Both the position numbers and the translations under genes were made by a program. From assembly GCF_014654895.1 (NCBI RefSeq), contig NZ_BNBE01000001.1:744001-808000 (forward strand): DNA of 64,000 nt, written 5' to 3'. Every line of letters begins with the position of its first letter. The first letter of the stretch is position 1. The stretch is from Streptomyces filamentosus. Lineage in GTDB: Bacteria > Actinomycetota > Actinomycetes > Streptomycetales > Streptomycetaceae. The notes beneath the pieces were generated by a model, which saw nothing but the letters and a program-made list of their open reading frames with translations, did no database searches and was not told where the DNA came from. Positions 33,848 through 41,015 of the stretch are shown here, in pieces.

Positions 33848-35176
33848 TCAGCGGCCCTTTTCGGCAGGCTCAAGGATCGCGACGCACTCGACATGATGGG
33901 TCATCGGAAAGAGATCGAAAGCCCGCAGCGTCCGCACCCGGTACCCCCGCTCCGCGAAGTAGGAGATGTCGCGGGCGAGGGCGGCCGGGTCGCAGGCGAC
34001 GTAGGCGATGCGGCGGGCGCCGAGGCCGGCGAGGTGGTGGACGGTCTGCTTGCCGGCGCCGGCGCGGGGCGGGTCGAGGACGATGAGGTCGACCTCGGTG
34101 ATGCCGGTGCGCGGGAGGACCGACTCGACCTTGCCCTGTTCGATGCGGACGCGCGGGAAGCCGGCCAGGTTGTGGCGGGCGTCCTCCACGGCGCGCTTGC
34201 CGGACTCGATGCCGAGGACGGCGCCCTGGTCGCCGACGCGGTCGGCGAGGGCGCCGGCGAAGAGGCCGACGCCGCAGTAGAGGTCGAGGGCGGTCTCGCC
34301 CTTGCGGGGGGTGAGGCCCTGCATGACGGCGAGCATGAGGGTCTGGGCGGCCTTCGGGTGGACCTGCCAGAAGCCGCCGCTGCCGACGCGGTAGGTGCGG
34401 TCGTCGGCGCGCTCGCGGACGAAGGCGCGGCCGTGGACGCGGTGGACGCCGCCGTCCTTCTCCTCGACGCGCAGGACGGAGACCGGCTTGTCGAGCTCCA
34501 CGAGGGGGAGGCGGGCGCCGGGGCGGGGGGTGAGGATGACCTGGCGGTCGTGCGAGCCGGAGGCGGCGATGGCCTCGATCCCGGCCATGCCCTCCCAGGT
34601 CCGCTTCTCGATGCCGAGCTCGGAGACGCCCTCGGCGGCGATCATGCAGTGGTCGATGACCTCGACCTCGTGGGAGCGGTGCCGGCGCAGACCGGCGCGG
34701 CCCTCGGTGTCGACGGCGTACTGGACGCGGGTGCGCCACTGCGGGACCTCGCCCGCCGGGAGCTTGTCGCCCTCCGCCGGCATGACGGTGCCGTCCCAGC
34801 CGGCCTCCTCCGGGGTGAGCCCGGCGAGCCGCTGGAGCTGTTCGGCGATGACCTCGCCCTTGAGGCGGCGCTGGGCGCCGGGCTTGGCGTGCTGCCAGTC
34901 GCAGCCGCCGCACTTGCCGGGGCCGGCGAAGGGGCAGGGGGCCTCGACGCGGTCCTTGGAGGCGTCGAGGACCTCGATCGCGTCGGCGCGCAGGAAGCGG
35001 GAGGTCTCCTCGCCCTCGGTGACCCGGACCCGGACCCGCTCGCCGGGCAGGGCGTGGCGGACGAAGAGGACCCGGCCGGCCTCGGTGCGGGCGATGCAGT
35101 GGCCGCCGTGCGCCACCGGGCCGACCTCGACCTCGTACTCCTCCCCGATCAAGGACGTCACAGGGGTGTTCTGCAT
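33848..35176 (-). CDS. RNA (uracil-5-)-methyltransferase, RlmD/TrmA family
   Basis: 442 residues; the ATG at 35176 (MQNTPVTSLIGEEYEVEV) opens a TRAM RNA-binding domain. An iron-sulfur cluster set follows, with three Cys in CPFAGPGKCGGCDWQH and the fourth probably in DHCM. The SAM-binding motif is DLYCGVGLF and the catalytic Cys sits in VACDPAALARD. It methylates C5 of a uridine in 23S rRNA or tRNA; which one cannot be told here. The same gene precedes the APC permease and TrkA pair in mycobacteria. Its 3' end has two orphan duplicates further left, so it is the apparent integration target of the island, while the gene itself stays intact. Confidence 0.92.
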   Translation of the reverse strand: MQNTPVTSLIGEEYEVEVGPVAHGGHCIARTEAGRVLFVRHALPGERVRVRVTEGEETSRFLRADAIEVLDASKDRVEAPCPFAGPGKCGGCDWQHAKPGAQRRLKGEVIAEQLQRLAGLTPEEAGWDGTVMPAEGDKLPAGEVPQWRTRVQYAVDTEGRAGLRRHRSHEVEVIDHCMIAAEGVSELGIEKRTWEGMAGIEAIAASGSHDRQVILTPRPGARLPLVELDKPVSVLRVEEKDGGVHRVHGRAFVRERADDRTYRVGSGGFWQVHPKAAQTLMLAVMQGLTPRKGETALDLYCGVGLFAGALADRVGDQGAVLGIESGKRAVEDARHNLAGFPRVRIEQGKVESVLPRTGITEVDLIVLDPPRAGAGKQTVHHLAGLGARRIAYVACDPAALARDISYFAERGYRVRTLRAFDLFPMTHHVECVAILEPAEKGR

Positions 35177-35228
35177 GGTCGGGGGCTCCGTAGACGAGAA
35201 GGCGGGAAGGGATGGGTGGGAAAGGAAA

Positions 35229-35258
35229 GGTGGGCCGCTGTTCGCACAGCAGCCCACC
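35229..35258 (-). terminator. Terminator of KimA-like gene
   Basis: GGTGGGCCGCTGT (35229-35241) pairs with 35246-35258 with one mismatch and a 4-base loop, just past the permease stop on the minus strand. Confidence 0.6.
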
Positions 35259-35261
35259 AGT

Positions 35262-37313
35262 CTAGTTGCTCTTGCCGGTCGGTTCCTTCTTGGCCTTCTC
35301 GACGGGACCCCGGCGGACGGAGCCCGGCGCGTTCCAGTCCTGGCGTCTGCGCGCCCGCTTCTTCGCGGCCTCGGAGGACTCCAGCTGGTACGGCACCGAG
35401 GTCACCATGACGCCGGGGGTGAAGAGGAGCCGGCCCTTGAGGCGGAGCGCGGACTGGTTGTGGAGCAGGTGCTCGTACCAGTGGCCGACGACGTACTCGG
35501 GGATGTAGACCGAGACGGCGTCGCGCGGGCTCTCCTGCCGCAGGTTCTTGACGTACTCGATGACCGGGCGGGTGATCTCGCGGTACGGGGAGTCGAGGAT
35601 CTTCAGCGGGACGTTGATGCCGCGCCGCTCCCACTCCTCCTTCAGCTGCTTCGTCTCCGTCGGGTCGACGTTGACGGTGAGCGCCTCCAGCTCGTTGGCG
35701 TGCATGAGCTTGGCGTAGGCGAGGGCCCGGAGGGTGGGCTTGTGGAGCTTGGAGACGAGGACGACGGAGCGGACCCGGGAGGGGCGGACGTACTCGTCGG
35801 GGCGTTCCTCGGCGGCGGCGATCTCGGCGGCGACGGAGTCGTAGTGGCGGCGGATCGCGGTCATCGTCACGTAGAAGATCACCATGCCGAGCAGGGCGAC
35901 CCAGGCGCCGTGGGTGAACTTGGTGGCGAGGACGACGACGAGGACGAGGCCGGTGAAGAAGGCGCCGAAGGCGTTGATCGCGCGGGAGCGGATCATGTGG
36001 CGGCGCTTGGCCGGGTCCTTCTCCGTCTTCAGGTGCCGGTTCCAGTGCCGGACCATGCCGATCTGGCTGAGCGTGAAGGAGACGAAGACGCCGACGATGT
36101 AGAGCTGGATGAGGCGGGTGGAGTCGGCGCCGTAGATCACGACGAGGAGCGCGGCGGCGCCGGCGAGGAGCACGATGCCGTTGGAGAAGGCGAGGCGGTC
36201 GCCGCGGGTGTGCAGCTGGCGCGGCAGGTAGCGGTCCTGGGCGAGGATCGAGCCGAGGAGCGGGAAGCCGTTGTACGCCGTGTTGGCGGCCAGGAAGAGG
36301 ACGAGCGCGGTGGCGGCGGCCAGCAGGACGAAGAAGAACGTCCCGTCGCCGAAGACGGCGGCGGCGACCTGCGAGATGACCGGGTCCTGGACGTAGCCCT
36401 CGCCGACCGGGACGCCGTTCACCAGCAGGTCCTCGGTGGGCTTCTCGGCCATCCGGACGTCGGTCGCCTGGGCGAGGAAGATGATGCCGCAGAACATGGT
36501 GACGGCGAGGCCGCCCATGAGCGCGAGGGTGGTGGCGGCGTTCTTCGACTTCGGCTTGCGGAAGGCGGGGACGCCGTTGGAGATGGCCTCGACGCCGGTG
36601 AGGGCGGCACAGCCGGAGGAGAAGGCGCGCAGCAGCAGGAAGACCAGGGCGAAGCCCGCGAGTCCCGGGTGCTCCGGCTTGATCTCGAAGTCGGCGGTGG
36701 GGGCCTTCATGGTGTCGTCGAGGACGAGGCCGCGCCAGGCGCCCCAGGCGATCATGCAGAAGACGCCGAAGACGAAGACGTACGTCGGGACGGCGAAGAG
36801 GCTGCCGGACTCCTTGACTCCCCGGAGGTTCATCACGGTGAGGAGGAGGATCACGCCGACGGCGCAGGCCACCTTGTGCTCGACGACGAAGGGGATCGCG
36901 GAGCCGAGGTTCTCGATGCCGGAGGAGATCGACACGGCGACGGTGAGGACGTAGTCGACGAGCAGGGCGCTCGCGACGGTGAGTCCGGCCTTCGGCCCGA
37001 GGTTGGTGGTCGCGACCTCGTAGTCGCCGCCGCCGCTCGGGTACGCGTGCACGTTCTGCCGGTAGGAGGCGACGACCGTGAACATGAGGACGACGACCGC
37101 GAGCGCGATCCAGGGGCTGAAGTGGTAGGCCGACAGACCGGCGGCGGAGAGGACGAGGAGGACCTCGCCCGGTGCGTACGCCACCGACGACAGGGGGTCG
37201 GAGGCGAAGACGGGGAGGGCGATCCGCTTGGAGAGGAGGGTCTCCCCGAGCTTGTCGCTGCGCAGGGCCCGCCCGATCAGGATCCGTTTGGGCACGTCGG
37301 TCAGTTTGGACAC
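35262..37313 (-). CDS. KimA-like APC potassium transporter
   Basis: 683 residues from the GTG at 37313 (VSKLTDVPKRIL); no clear ribosome site precedes it, so a leaderless message or the GTG six codons on are possible. It has about twelve membrane segments, then a soluble C-terminal domain of about 190 residues. It closely follows the layout of B. subtilis KimA as I recall it: DPLSSVAY, SYRQNVHAYPSGGGDYEV, LLVDYVLTVAVSIS, FSSGCAALTGVEAISNGVPAF, ANTAYNGFP and LHNQSALRLKGRL. KimA is a high-affinity K+/H+ symporter inhibited by c-di-AMP. Divergent from two TrkA-type RCK genes and near kdpDE, which supports potassium uptake. An amino-acid substrate is the weaker alternative. Confidence 0.88.
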   Translation of the reverse strand: MSKLTDVPKRILIGRALRSDKLGETLLSKRIALPVFASDPLSSVAYAPGEVLLVLSAAGLSAYHFSPWIALAVVVLMFTVVASYRQNVHAYPSGGGDYEVATTNLGPKAGLTVASALLVDYVLTVAVSISSGIENLGSAIPFVVEHKVACAVGVILLLTVMNLRGVKESGSLFAVPTYVFVFGVFCMIAWGAWRGLVLDDTMKAPTADFEIKPEHPGLAGFALVFLLLRAFSSGCAALTGVEAISNGVPAFRKPKSKNAATTLALMGGLAVTMFCGIIFLAQATDVRMAEKPTEDLLVNGVPVGEGYVQDPVISQVAAAVFGDGTFFFVLLAAATALVLFLAANTAYNGFPLLGSILAQDRYLPRQLHTRGDRLAFSNGIVLLAGAAALLVVIYGADSTRLIQLYIVGVFVSFTLSQIGMVRHWNRHLKTEKDPAKRRHMIRSRAINAFGAFFTGLVLVVVLATKFTHGAWVALLGMVIFYVTMTAIRRHYDSVAAEIAAAEERPDEYVRPSRVRSVVLVSKLHKPTLRALAYAKLMHANELEALTVNVDPTETKQLKEEWERRGINVPLKILDSPYREITRPVIEYVKNLRQESPRDAVSVYIPEYVVGHWYEHLLHNQSALRLKGRLLFTPGVMVTSVPYQLESSEAAKKRARRRQDWNAPGSVRRGPVEKAKKEPTGKSN

Positions 37314-37547
37314 GGAGAGGATCGTAAGCGTTCGAAAAGAGCCACGCGCACCGGCACCCCCGATCGGCACCGAATCTCCCTGAGTATCACCTCGGATGCG
37401 GTCCCGGCCAGCGTTGCCGCTTAAGCTCGGACCGGGCAACCCGGCAGGGCGTTGCCCGCCACAGCCCGGGCCGATCGGGCGAGGAAAGTTGTGAGCAGGG
37501 TGTTTTCGCAGGTCAGCAAGGCGATCAGGAGTGCGGGGTAAGGGGAC
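37314..37547. promoter_or_regulatory. Divergent promoter region, KimA-like / TrkA pair
   Basis: 234 bases between divergent genes of the potassium block. It must hold both promoters. I see no clear -35/-10 pair and no recognisable ydaO-type c-di-AMP riboswitch. Confidence 0.4.
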
Positions 37548-38216
37548 GTGCACATCGTCATCATGGGCTGCGGGCGAGTGGGAGCCGCTCTCGCGCAGAC
37601 CCTGGAACAGCAGGGCCACACGGTCGCCGTCGTCGACCAGGACCCGACGGCTTTCCGCCGCCTGGGCTCCGGCTTCGGTGGCCGGCGCGTCACCGGGGTG
37701 GGCTTCGACCAGGACACGCTGCGCGAGGCGGGGATCGAGGAGGCCGGTGCCTTCGCCGCGGTGAGCAGCGGCGACAACTCCAACATCATCGCGGCGCGGG
37801 TCGCGCGCGAGATGTTCGGCATCGAGAACGTGGCCGCGCGGATCTACGACCCCCGGCGTGCCGAGGTCTACCAGCGCCTGGGCATCCCGACGGTGGCGAC
37901 GGTCCGCTGGACCGCCGACCAGATGCTGCGCCGGCTGCTGCCCTCGGGCGCGGAGCCGCTGTGGAGCGACCCGAGCGGGGGCGTCCAGCTCGCCGAGGTG
38001 CACACCTCCCCGGCGTGGATCGGCCACAAGATCAGCCGGCTCCAGGACGAGACCGGTGTGCGGGTCGCCTTCCTCACCCGGCTGGGCGAGGCGATCATCC
38101 CCACCTCGCAGACGGTCCTCCAGGAGGGGGACCTGGTGCACGTGATGATGCGCGTGGACGAGATCACGAAGGTCGAGGCGGCGTTCGCCGAGGGCCCCGA
38201 GGAGGGCGGTCACTGA
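37548..38216 (+). CDS. TrkA-type RCK potassium-uptake regulatory protein (first)
   Basis: 222 residues from a GTG with AAGGGGAC upstream. The RCK_N Rossmann domain has MGCGRVGAALA with the acidic residue in VVDQDP. The TrkA_C domain follows after about residue 140 (LAEVHTSPAWIGHKIS, LQEGDLVHVMM). Such proteins form cytoplasmic gating rings that bind NAD(H), ATP or c-di-AMP and control potassium channels or transporters. It overlaps the next RCK gene by one base (TGATG). The pair corresponds in order to M. tuberculosis ceoB and ceoC. No Trk/Ktr membrane subunit is present; the divergent KimA-like transporter is the nearest candidate partner. Confidence 0.92.
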   Translation: MHIVIMGCGRVGAALAQTLEQQGHTVAVVDQDPTAFRRLGSGFGGRRVTGVGFDQDTLREAGIEEAGAFAAVSSGDNSNIIAARVAREMFGIENVAARIYDPRRAEVYQRLGIPTVATVRWTADQMLRRLLPSGAEPLWSDPSGGVQLAEVHTSPAWIGHKISRLQDETGVRVAFLTRLGEAIIPTSQTVLQEGDLVHVMMRVDEITKVEAAFAEGPEEGGH

Positions 38217-38890
38217 TGCGGGTCGCGATTGCGGGCGCGGGCGCGGTGGGCCGTTCCATCGCCGGCGAACTCCTGGAGAACGGCCACGAGGTCCTGCTCA
38301 TCGACAAGGCGCCGACCGCCATCTCGGTGGAGCGGGTGCCGCAGGCGGAGTGGCTGCTCGCCGACGCCTGTGAGATCACCTCGCTGGACGAGGCGGCGCT
38401 CCAGCGCTGCAACGTGGTCATCGCGGCCACCGGCGACGACAAGGTGAACCTGGTCGTCTCGCTGCTCGCGAAGACCGAGTACGGCGTGCCGCGGGTGGTC
38501 GCCCGGGTGAACAACCCGAAGAACGAGTGGCTGTTCAACGAGGCGTGGGGCGTGGACGTGGCCGTCTCCACCCCGCGTCTGATGTCGGCCCTGGTGGAGG
38601 AGGCGGTGAGCGTCGGCGACCTGGTCCGGCTGCTCCGCTTCAGCCACGGCGACGCCAACCTGGTGGAGCTGACGCTGCCGCCGGAGTCGGCGGTGGCCGG
38701 TACGCAGGTGGGCGAGGTCGCCTGGCCGCAGGACACCTCGCTGGTGACGATCATCCGCGGTTCGCGGGTGCTGACGCCGGGCCCCGAGGAGACCCTGGAG
38801 GCCGGCGACGAGCTGCTGTTCGTGGCGGCGCAGGCGCGCGAGGAGCAGCTGGAGGAGCTGCTCCAGGTGCGCAGGGAGCCGGCCGAGTAG
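38216..38890 (+). CDS. TrkA-type RCK potassium-uptake regulatory protein (second)
   Basis: 224 residues. The start ATG shares its A with the preceding TGA. The Rossmann motif is AGAGAVGRSIAGEL with Asp in LLIDKAP, and the TrkA_C part ends near ETLEAGDELLFVAA. It differs enough from the first RCK protein to suggest a hetero-oligomeric ring. Translational coupling fixes their ratio. The strong terminator at 38907-38942 ends the operon. Role: cytosolic ligand-sensing subunit for potassium flux, by family. Confidence 0.92.
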   Translation: MRVAIAGAGAVGRSIAGELLENGHEVLLIDKAPTAISVERVPQAEWLLADACEITSLDEAALQRCNVVIAATGDDKVNLVVSLLAKTEYGVPRVVARVNNPKNEWLFNEAWGVDVAVSTPRLMSALVEEAVSVGDLVRLLRFSHGDANLVELTLPPESAVAGTQVGEVAWPQDTSLVTIIRGSRVLTPGPEETLEAGDELLFVAAQAREEQLEELLQVRREPAE

Positions 38891-38906
38891 CGCCGTGCGG
38901 TACGCG

Positions 38907-38942
38907 GAAGGGCCCGGGACCAGTGCTGGTCCCGGGCCCTTC
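38907..38942 (+). terminator. Terminator after TrkA pair
   Basis: GAAGGGCCCGGGACCA (38907-38922) pairs perfectly over 16 bp with 38927-38942 around a 4-base loop. Confidence 0.85.
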
Positions 38943-38961
38943 TCCGTACGTCTCCGCGCGC

Positions 38962-39070
38962 GTCGTGCGAACCGTCACGCCCCCGCGCGCATGGTGCGGG
39001 CCGTCACGCTTCGGCCCGCGTCGTGCGGACCGTCACACCCCCGGCCCGCGTCGTGCGGGGTTCACGCCCC
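38962..39070. repeat. 29-30-bp imperfect tandem repeat
   Basis: Four units, each carrying TGCG(A/G)(A/G)CCGTCAC or a variant, begin at about 38966, 38995, 39024 and 39054. The last reaches the stop codon of the DUF3159 gene. They sit between the terminator of the TrkA operon and the convergent gene. Confidence 0.75.
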
Positions 39071-39823
39071 CGGCTCCTGGTCCTGGCCTCGGGCGGCGCG
39101 GGCGGCGGCCTCGCGCTCCTTCTCGGCCTTCTCCTCCGCCTCCATCTCGGCGAAGACGTCGATCGGCGGCGGCGCCTTGGCGAGGAAGACCCAGGTGAGG
39201 TAGACCGCGAGCAGGAAGGGCGGGATCTTCAGGGCGACGAGGACCCAGCCGAACTGGGTGGTGTCGGCCCACCAGTAGAGCGGGAAGAGGATCGCGCACT
39301 TGGCGAGCAGGATGAGGCCCCAGGCCATGCTGGCCTTGGCATAGGCCTTCTTCCGGCCGGGGTTCCGGGTCCGCCAGGAGAGGTTCTCCTTGAAGACCGG
39401 GCCGAGGATGAGGCCGATCAGCGGGACGCCGGCGAAGGTGGTGACGAGGTACGCGAGGGCGAGGCCCAGCGTGTACAGCATGCCGGGGAGGTAGAAGTCC
39501 TTGGCGTTGCCGGTCATCATCGCGAAGACGACGCCGAAGGCGACGCCGAAGACGCCGCTGAAGGCGTGCTTGACGGTGTCGCGGCGGATGAGCCGGACGG
39601 CGACGAGGACGAGGGAGACGGCGAGCGCGGCGATGGCCGAGCCGTGCAGGTCCTTGTTGATCGTGTAGATCGTGACGAAGAGCAGTCCGGGCAGGACCGT
39701 CTCGACCATCCCCCGGACGCCGCCGAACGCCTCGAAGAGCGCGGCCTCGGTCACCGCCTTGTCGGTCCGGGCGTTCTGGTCCGGGGTCGGCGGTGCGGTG
39801 GGCGGCTTGTCGACGGACGTCAC
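39062..39823 (-). CDS. DUF3159 membrane protein
   Basis: 253 residues from GTG, with AGGAG six bases upstream. It matches the DUF3159 layout: VTEAALFEAFGGVRGMVETVLPG near residues 24-46, then five to six membrane segments and a charged Glu/Lys/Arg/Ala-rich C-terminal tail. The biochemical role is unknown. It starts 3 bp after the OB-fold gene, so they share an operon, as in M. tuberculosis (Rv2694c-Rv2693c). Constant linkage to TrkA genes suggests a link to ion homeostasis, but this is inference. Confidence 0.88.
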   Translation of the reverse strand: MTSVDKPPTAPPTPDQNARTDKAVTEAALFEAFGGVRGMVETVLPGLLFVTIYTINKDLHGSAIAALAVSLVLVAVRLIRRDTVKHAFSGVFGVAFGVVFAMMTGNAKDFYLPGMLYTLGLALAYLVTTFAGVPLIGLILGPVFKENLSWRTRNPGRKKAYAKASMAWGLILLAKCAILFPLYWWADTTQFGWVLVALKIPPFLLAVYLTWVFLAKAPPPIDVFAEMEAEEKAEKEREAAARAARGQDQEPGA

Positions 39824-39826
39824 CGG

Positions 39827-40225
39827 CTACTCCTGTCCGAGCGGTCGGAGCTCGTATTTGGGGTTGAAGAGGACCCGCCGGCCGTGGCTCATGGAGATGC
39901 GGCCGGAGGCGATCAGCTTGCGGCCCGGCTCGATGCCCACGATGGAGCGCCTGCCCAGCCACACGACGTCGAGCGGCGCCGTGCCGTCGAACAGTTCGGC
40001 CTCCAGGGCGGGGACGCCGGCCCGGGGACGCAGCGTGACCGTGCGCAAGGTACCAGTCACCTTGACTATCTGGCGGTCGGAGCAGTCGGAGATCCGCGTG
40101 CAGCCCGAGGCCGCCGTGTCCTCCTGGAGCTCCTCCGACTCCAGGTCCTCCGGCGAGGAGGAGAGCCGGTCGAGCATCCGGCGGAACCGGCCTGCCGGCT
40201 TCTCGGTACGGGGTGCAGCACTCAT
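39827..40225 (-). CDS. OB-fold nucleic-acid-binding domain protein
   Basis: 132 residues from ATG. After a variable N-terminus of about 45 residues comes a compact OB-fold barrel (VKVTGTLRTVTLRPRAGVP, LEAELFDGTAPLDVVWLGRR, LIASGRISM), ending with NPKYELRP. The fold is like the anticodon-binding tRNA_anti/RecG wedge type. It may bind RNA or DNA; no catalytic residues are evident. It is first in the two-gene operon with DUF3159. Confidence 0.88.
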   Translation of the reverse strand: MSAAPRTEKPAGRFRRMLDRLSSSPEDLESEELQEDTAASGCTRISDCSDRQIVKVTGTLRTVTLRPRAGVPALEAELFDGTAPLDVVWLGRRSIVGIEPGRKLIASGRISMSHGRRVLFNPKYELRPLGQE

Positions 40226-40269
40226 ACCGAAAGCGTACCGGCCCCGGCTCCGCCCGGAGGCTGCCCGGT

Positions 40270-40956
40270 TCAACGTTCGAAGCGGTACCCCATGCCGGGT
40301 TCGGTGACGAAGTGGCGGGGGTGGGAGGGGTCGGCCTCCAGCTTGCGGCGCAGCTGCGCCATGTAGACCCGGAGGTAGTTGGTCTCGGTGCCGTAGGAGG
40401 GGCCCCAGACCTCCTGGAGGAGCTGCTTCTGGCTGACCAGCCGGCCGCCGTTGCGGACCAGGACCTCCAGGAGGTGCCACTCGGTGGGGGTGAGCCGGAC
40501 GTCCCGCCCGTCGCGGTGGACCTTCTTGGCGGCGAGGTCGACGGTGAAGCCGTCGGCCTCGACCACGACGACGCCGTCCTCGGCGCCGCCGACGGGCTCG
40601 GCGCGGCGGACGGCGGCGCGCAGCCGGGCGAGGAGCTCGTCCATGCCGAAGGGCTTGGTGACGTAGTCGTCGGCGCCCGCGTCGAGCGCCTCGACCTTCT
40701 CGTCGGAGGTGTGCCGGGCGGAGAGGACGATGATCGGGACGCGGGTCCAGCCGCGCAGTCCCCGGATGACCTCGACGCCGTCGATGTCGGGCAGGCCGAG
40801 GTCGAGGACGACGACGTCGGGGTGGCGTTCGGCGGCGAGCTTGAGGGCGGTGGCGCCGTCGGGGGCCGAGTCGACCTCGTACTTCCGTGCCTTGAGGTTG
40901 ATCACCAGGGCGCGGACGATCTGTGGCTCGTCGTCGACCACGAGGACCCGGGTCAT
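40270..40956 (-). CDS. kdpE: Response regulator KdpE
   Basis: 228 residues from the ATG at 40956. The receiver has DD at residues 8-9, phospho-acceptor Asp52 and Lys in VTKPF. A winged-helix OmpR/PhoB output domain follows (LTPTEWHLLEVLVRNGGRL, TNYLRVYMAQLRRKLE). It lies 59 bp downstream of kdpD, in the same direction. KdpE is activated by KdpD under potassium limitation or salt stress and normally drives kdpFABC. No kdpFABC genes are in the window, so here it acts in trans or on the neighbouring potassium genes. Confidence 0.93.
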   Translation of the reverse strand: MTRVLVVDDEPQIVRALVINLKARKYEVDSAPDGATALKLAAERHPDVVVLDLGLPDIDGVEVIRGLRGWTRVPIIVLSARHTSDEKVEALDAGADDYVTKPFGMDELLARLRAAVRRAEPVGGAEDGVVVVEADGFTVDLAAKKVHRDGRDVRLTPTEWHLLEVLVRNGGRLVSQKQLLQEVWGPSYGTETNYLRVYMAQLRRKLEADPSHPRHFVTEPGMGYRFER

Positions 40957-41015
40957 GTCGGGGGCCTTCCTTCTGCTGTACGGGACGGGGTGCGGGTGCG
41001 GGGCGGGACGCGGGG

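Noticed and set aside
37509..37516. A CAGGTCAG string matching the island core.
   Set aside because: It has no methyltransferase codons or flank homology and lies in an ordinary promoter region, so it is likely chance.
37314..37547. A c-di-AMP (ydaO-type) riboswitch upstream of the potassium genes.
   Set aside because: I looked for the conserved core and did not find it; regulation, if any, is more likely at protein level.
37314..38213. An N-terminal extension of about 300 residues on the KimA-like protein.
   Set aside because: It is antisense to the first RCK gene and unlike the family; the transporter begins at about 37313.
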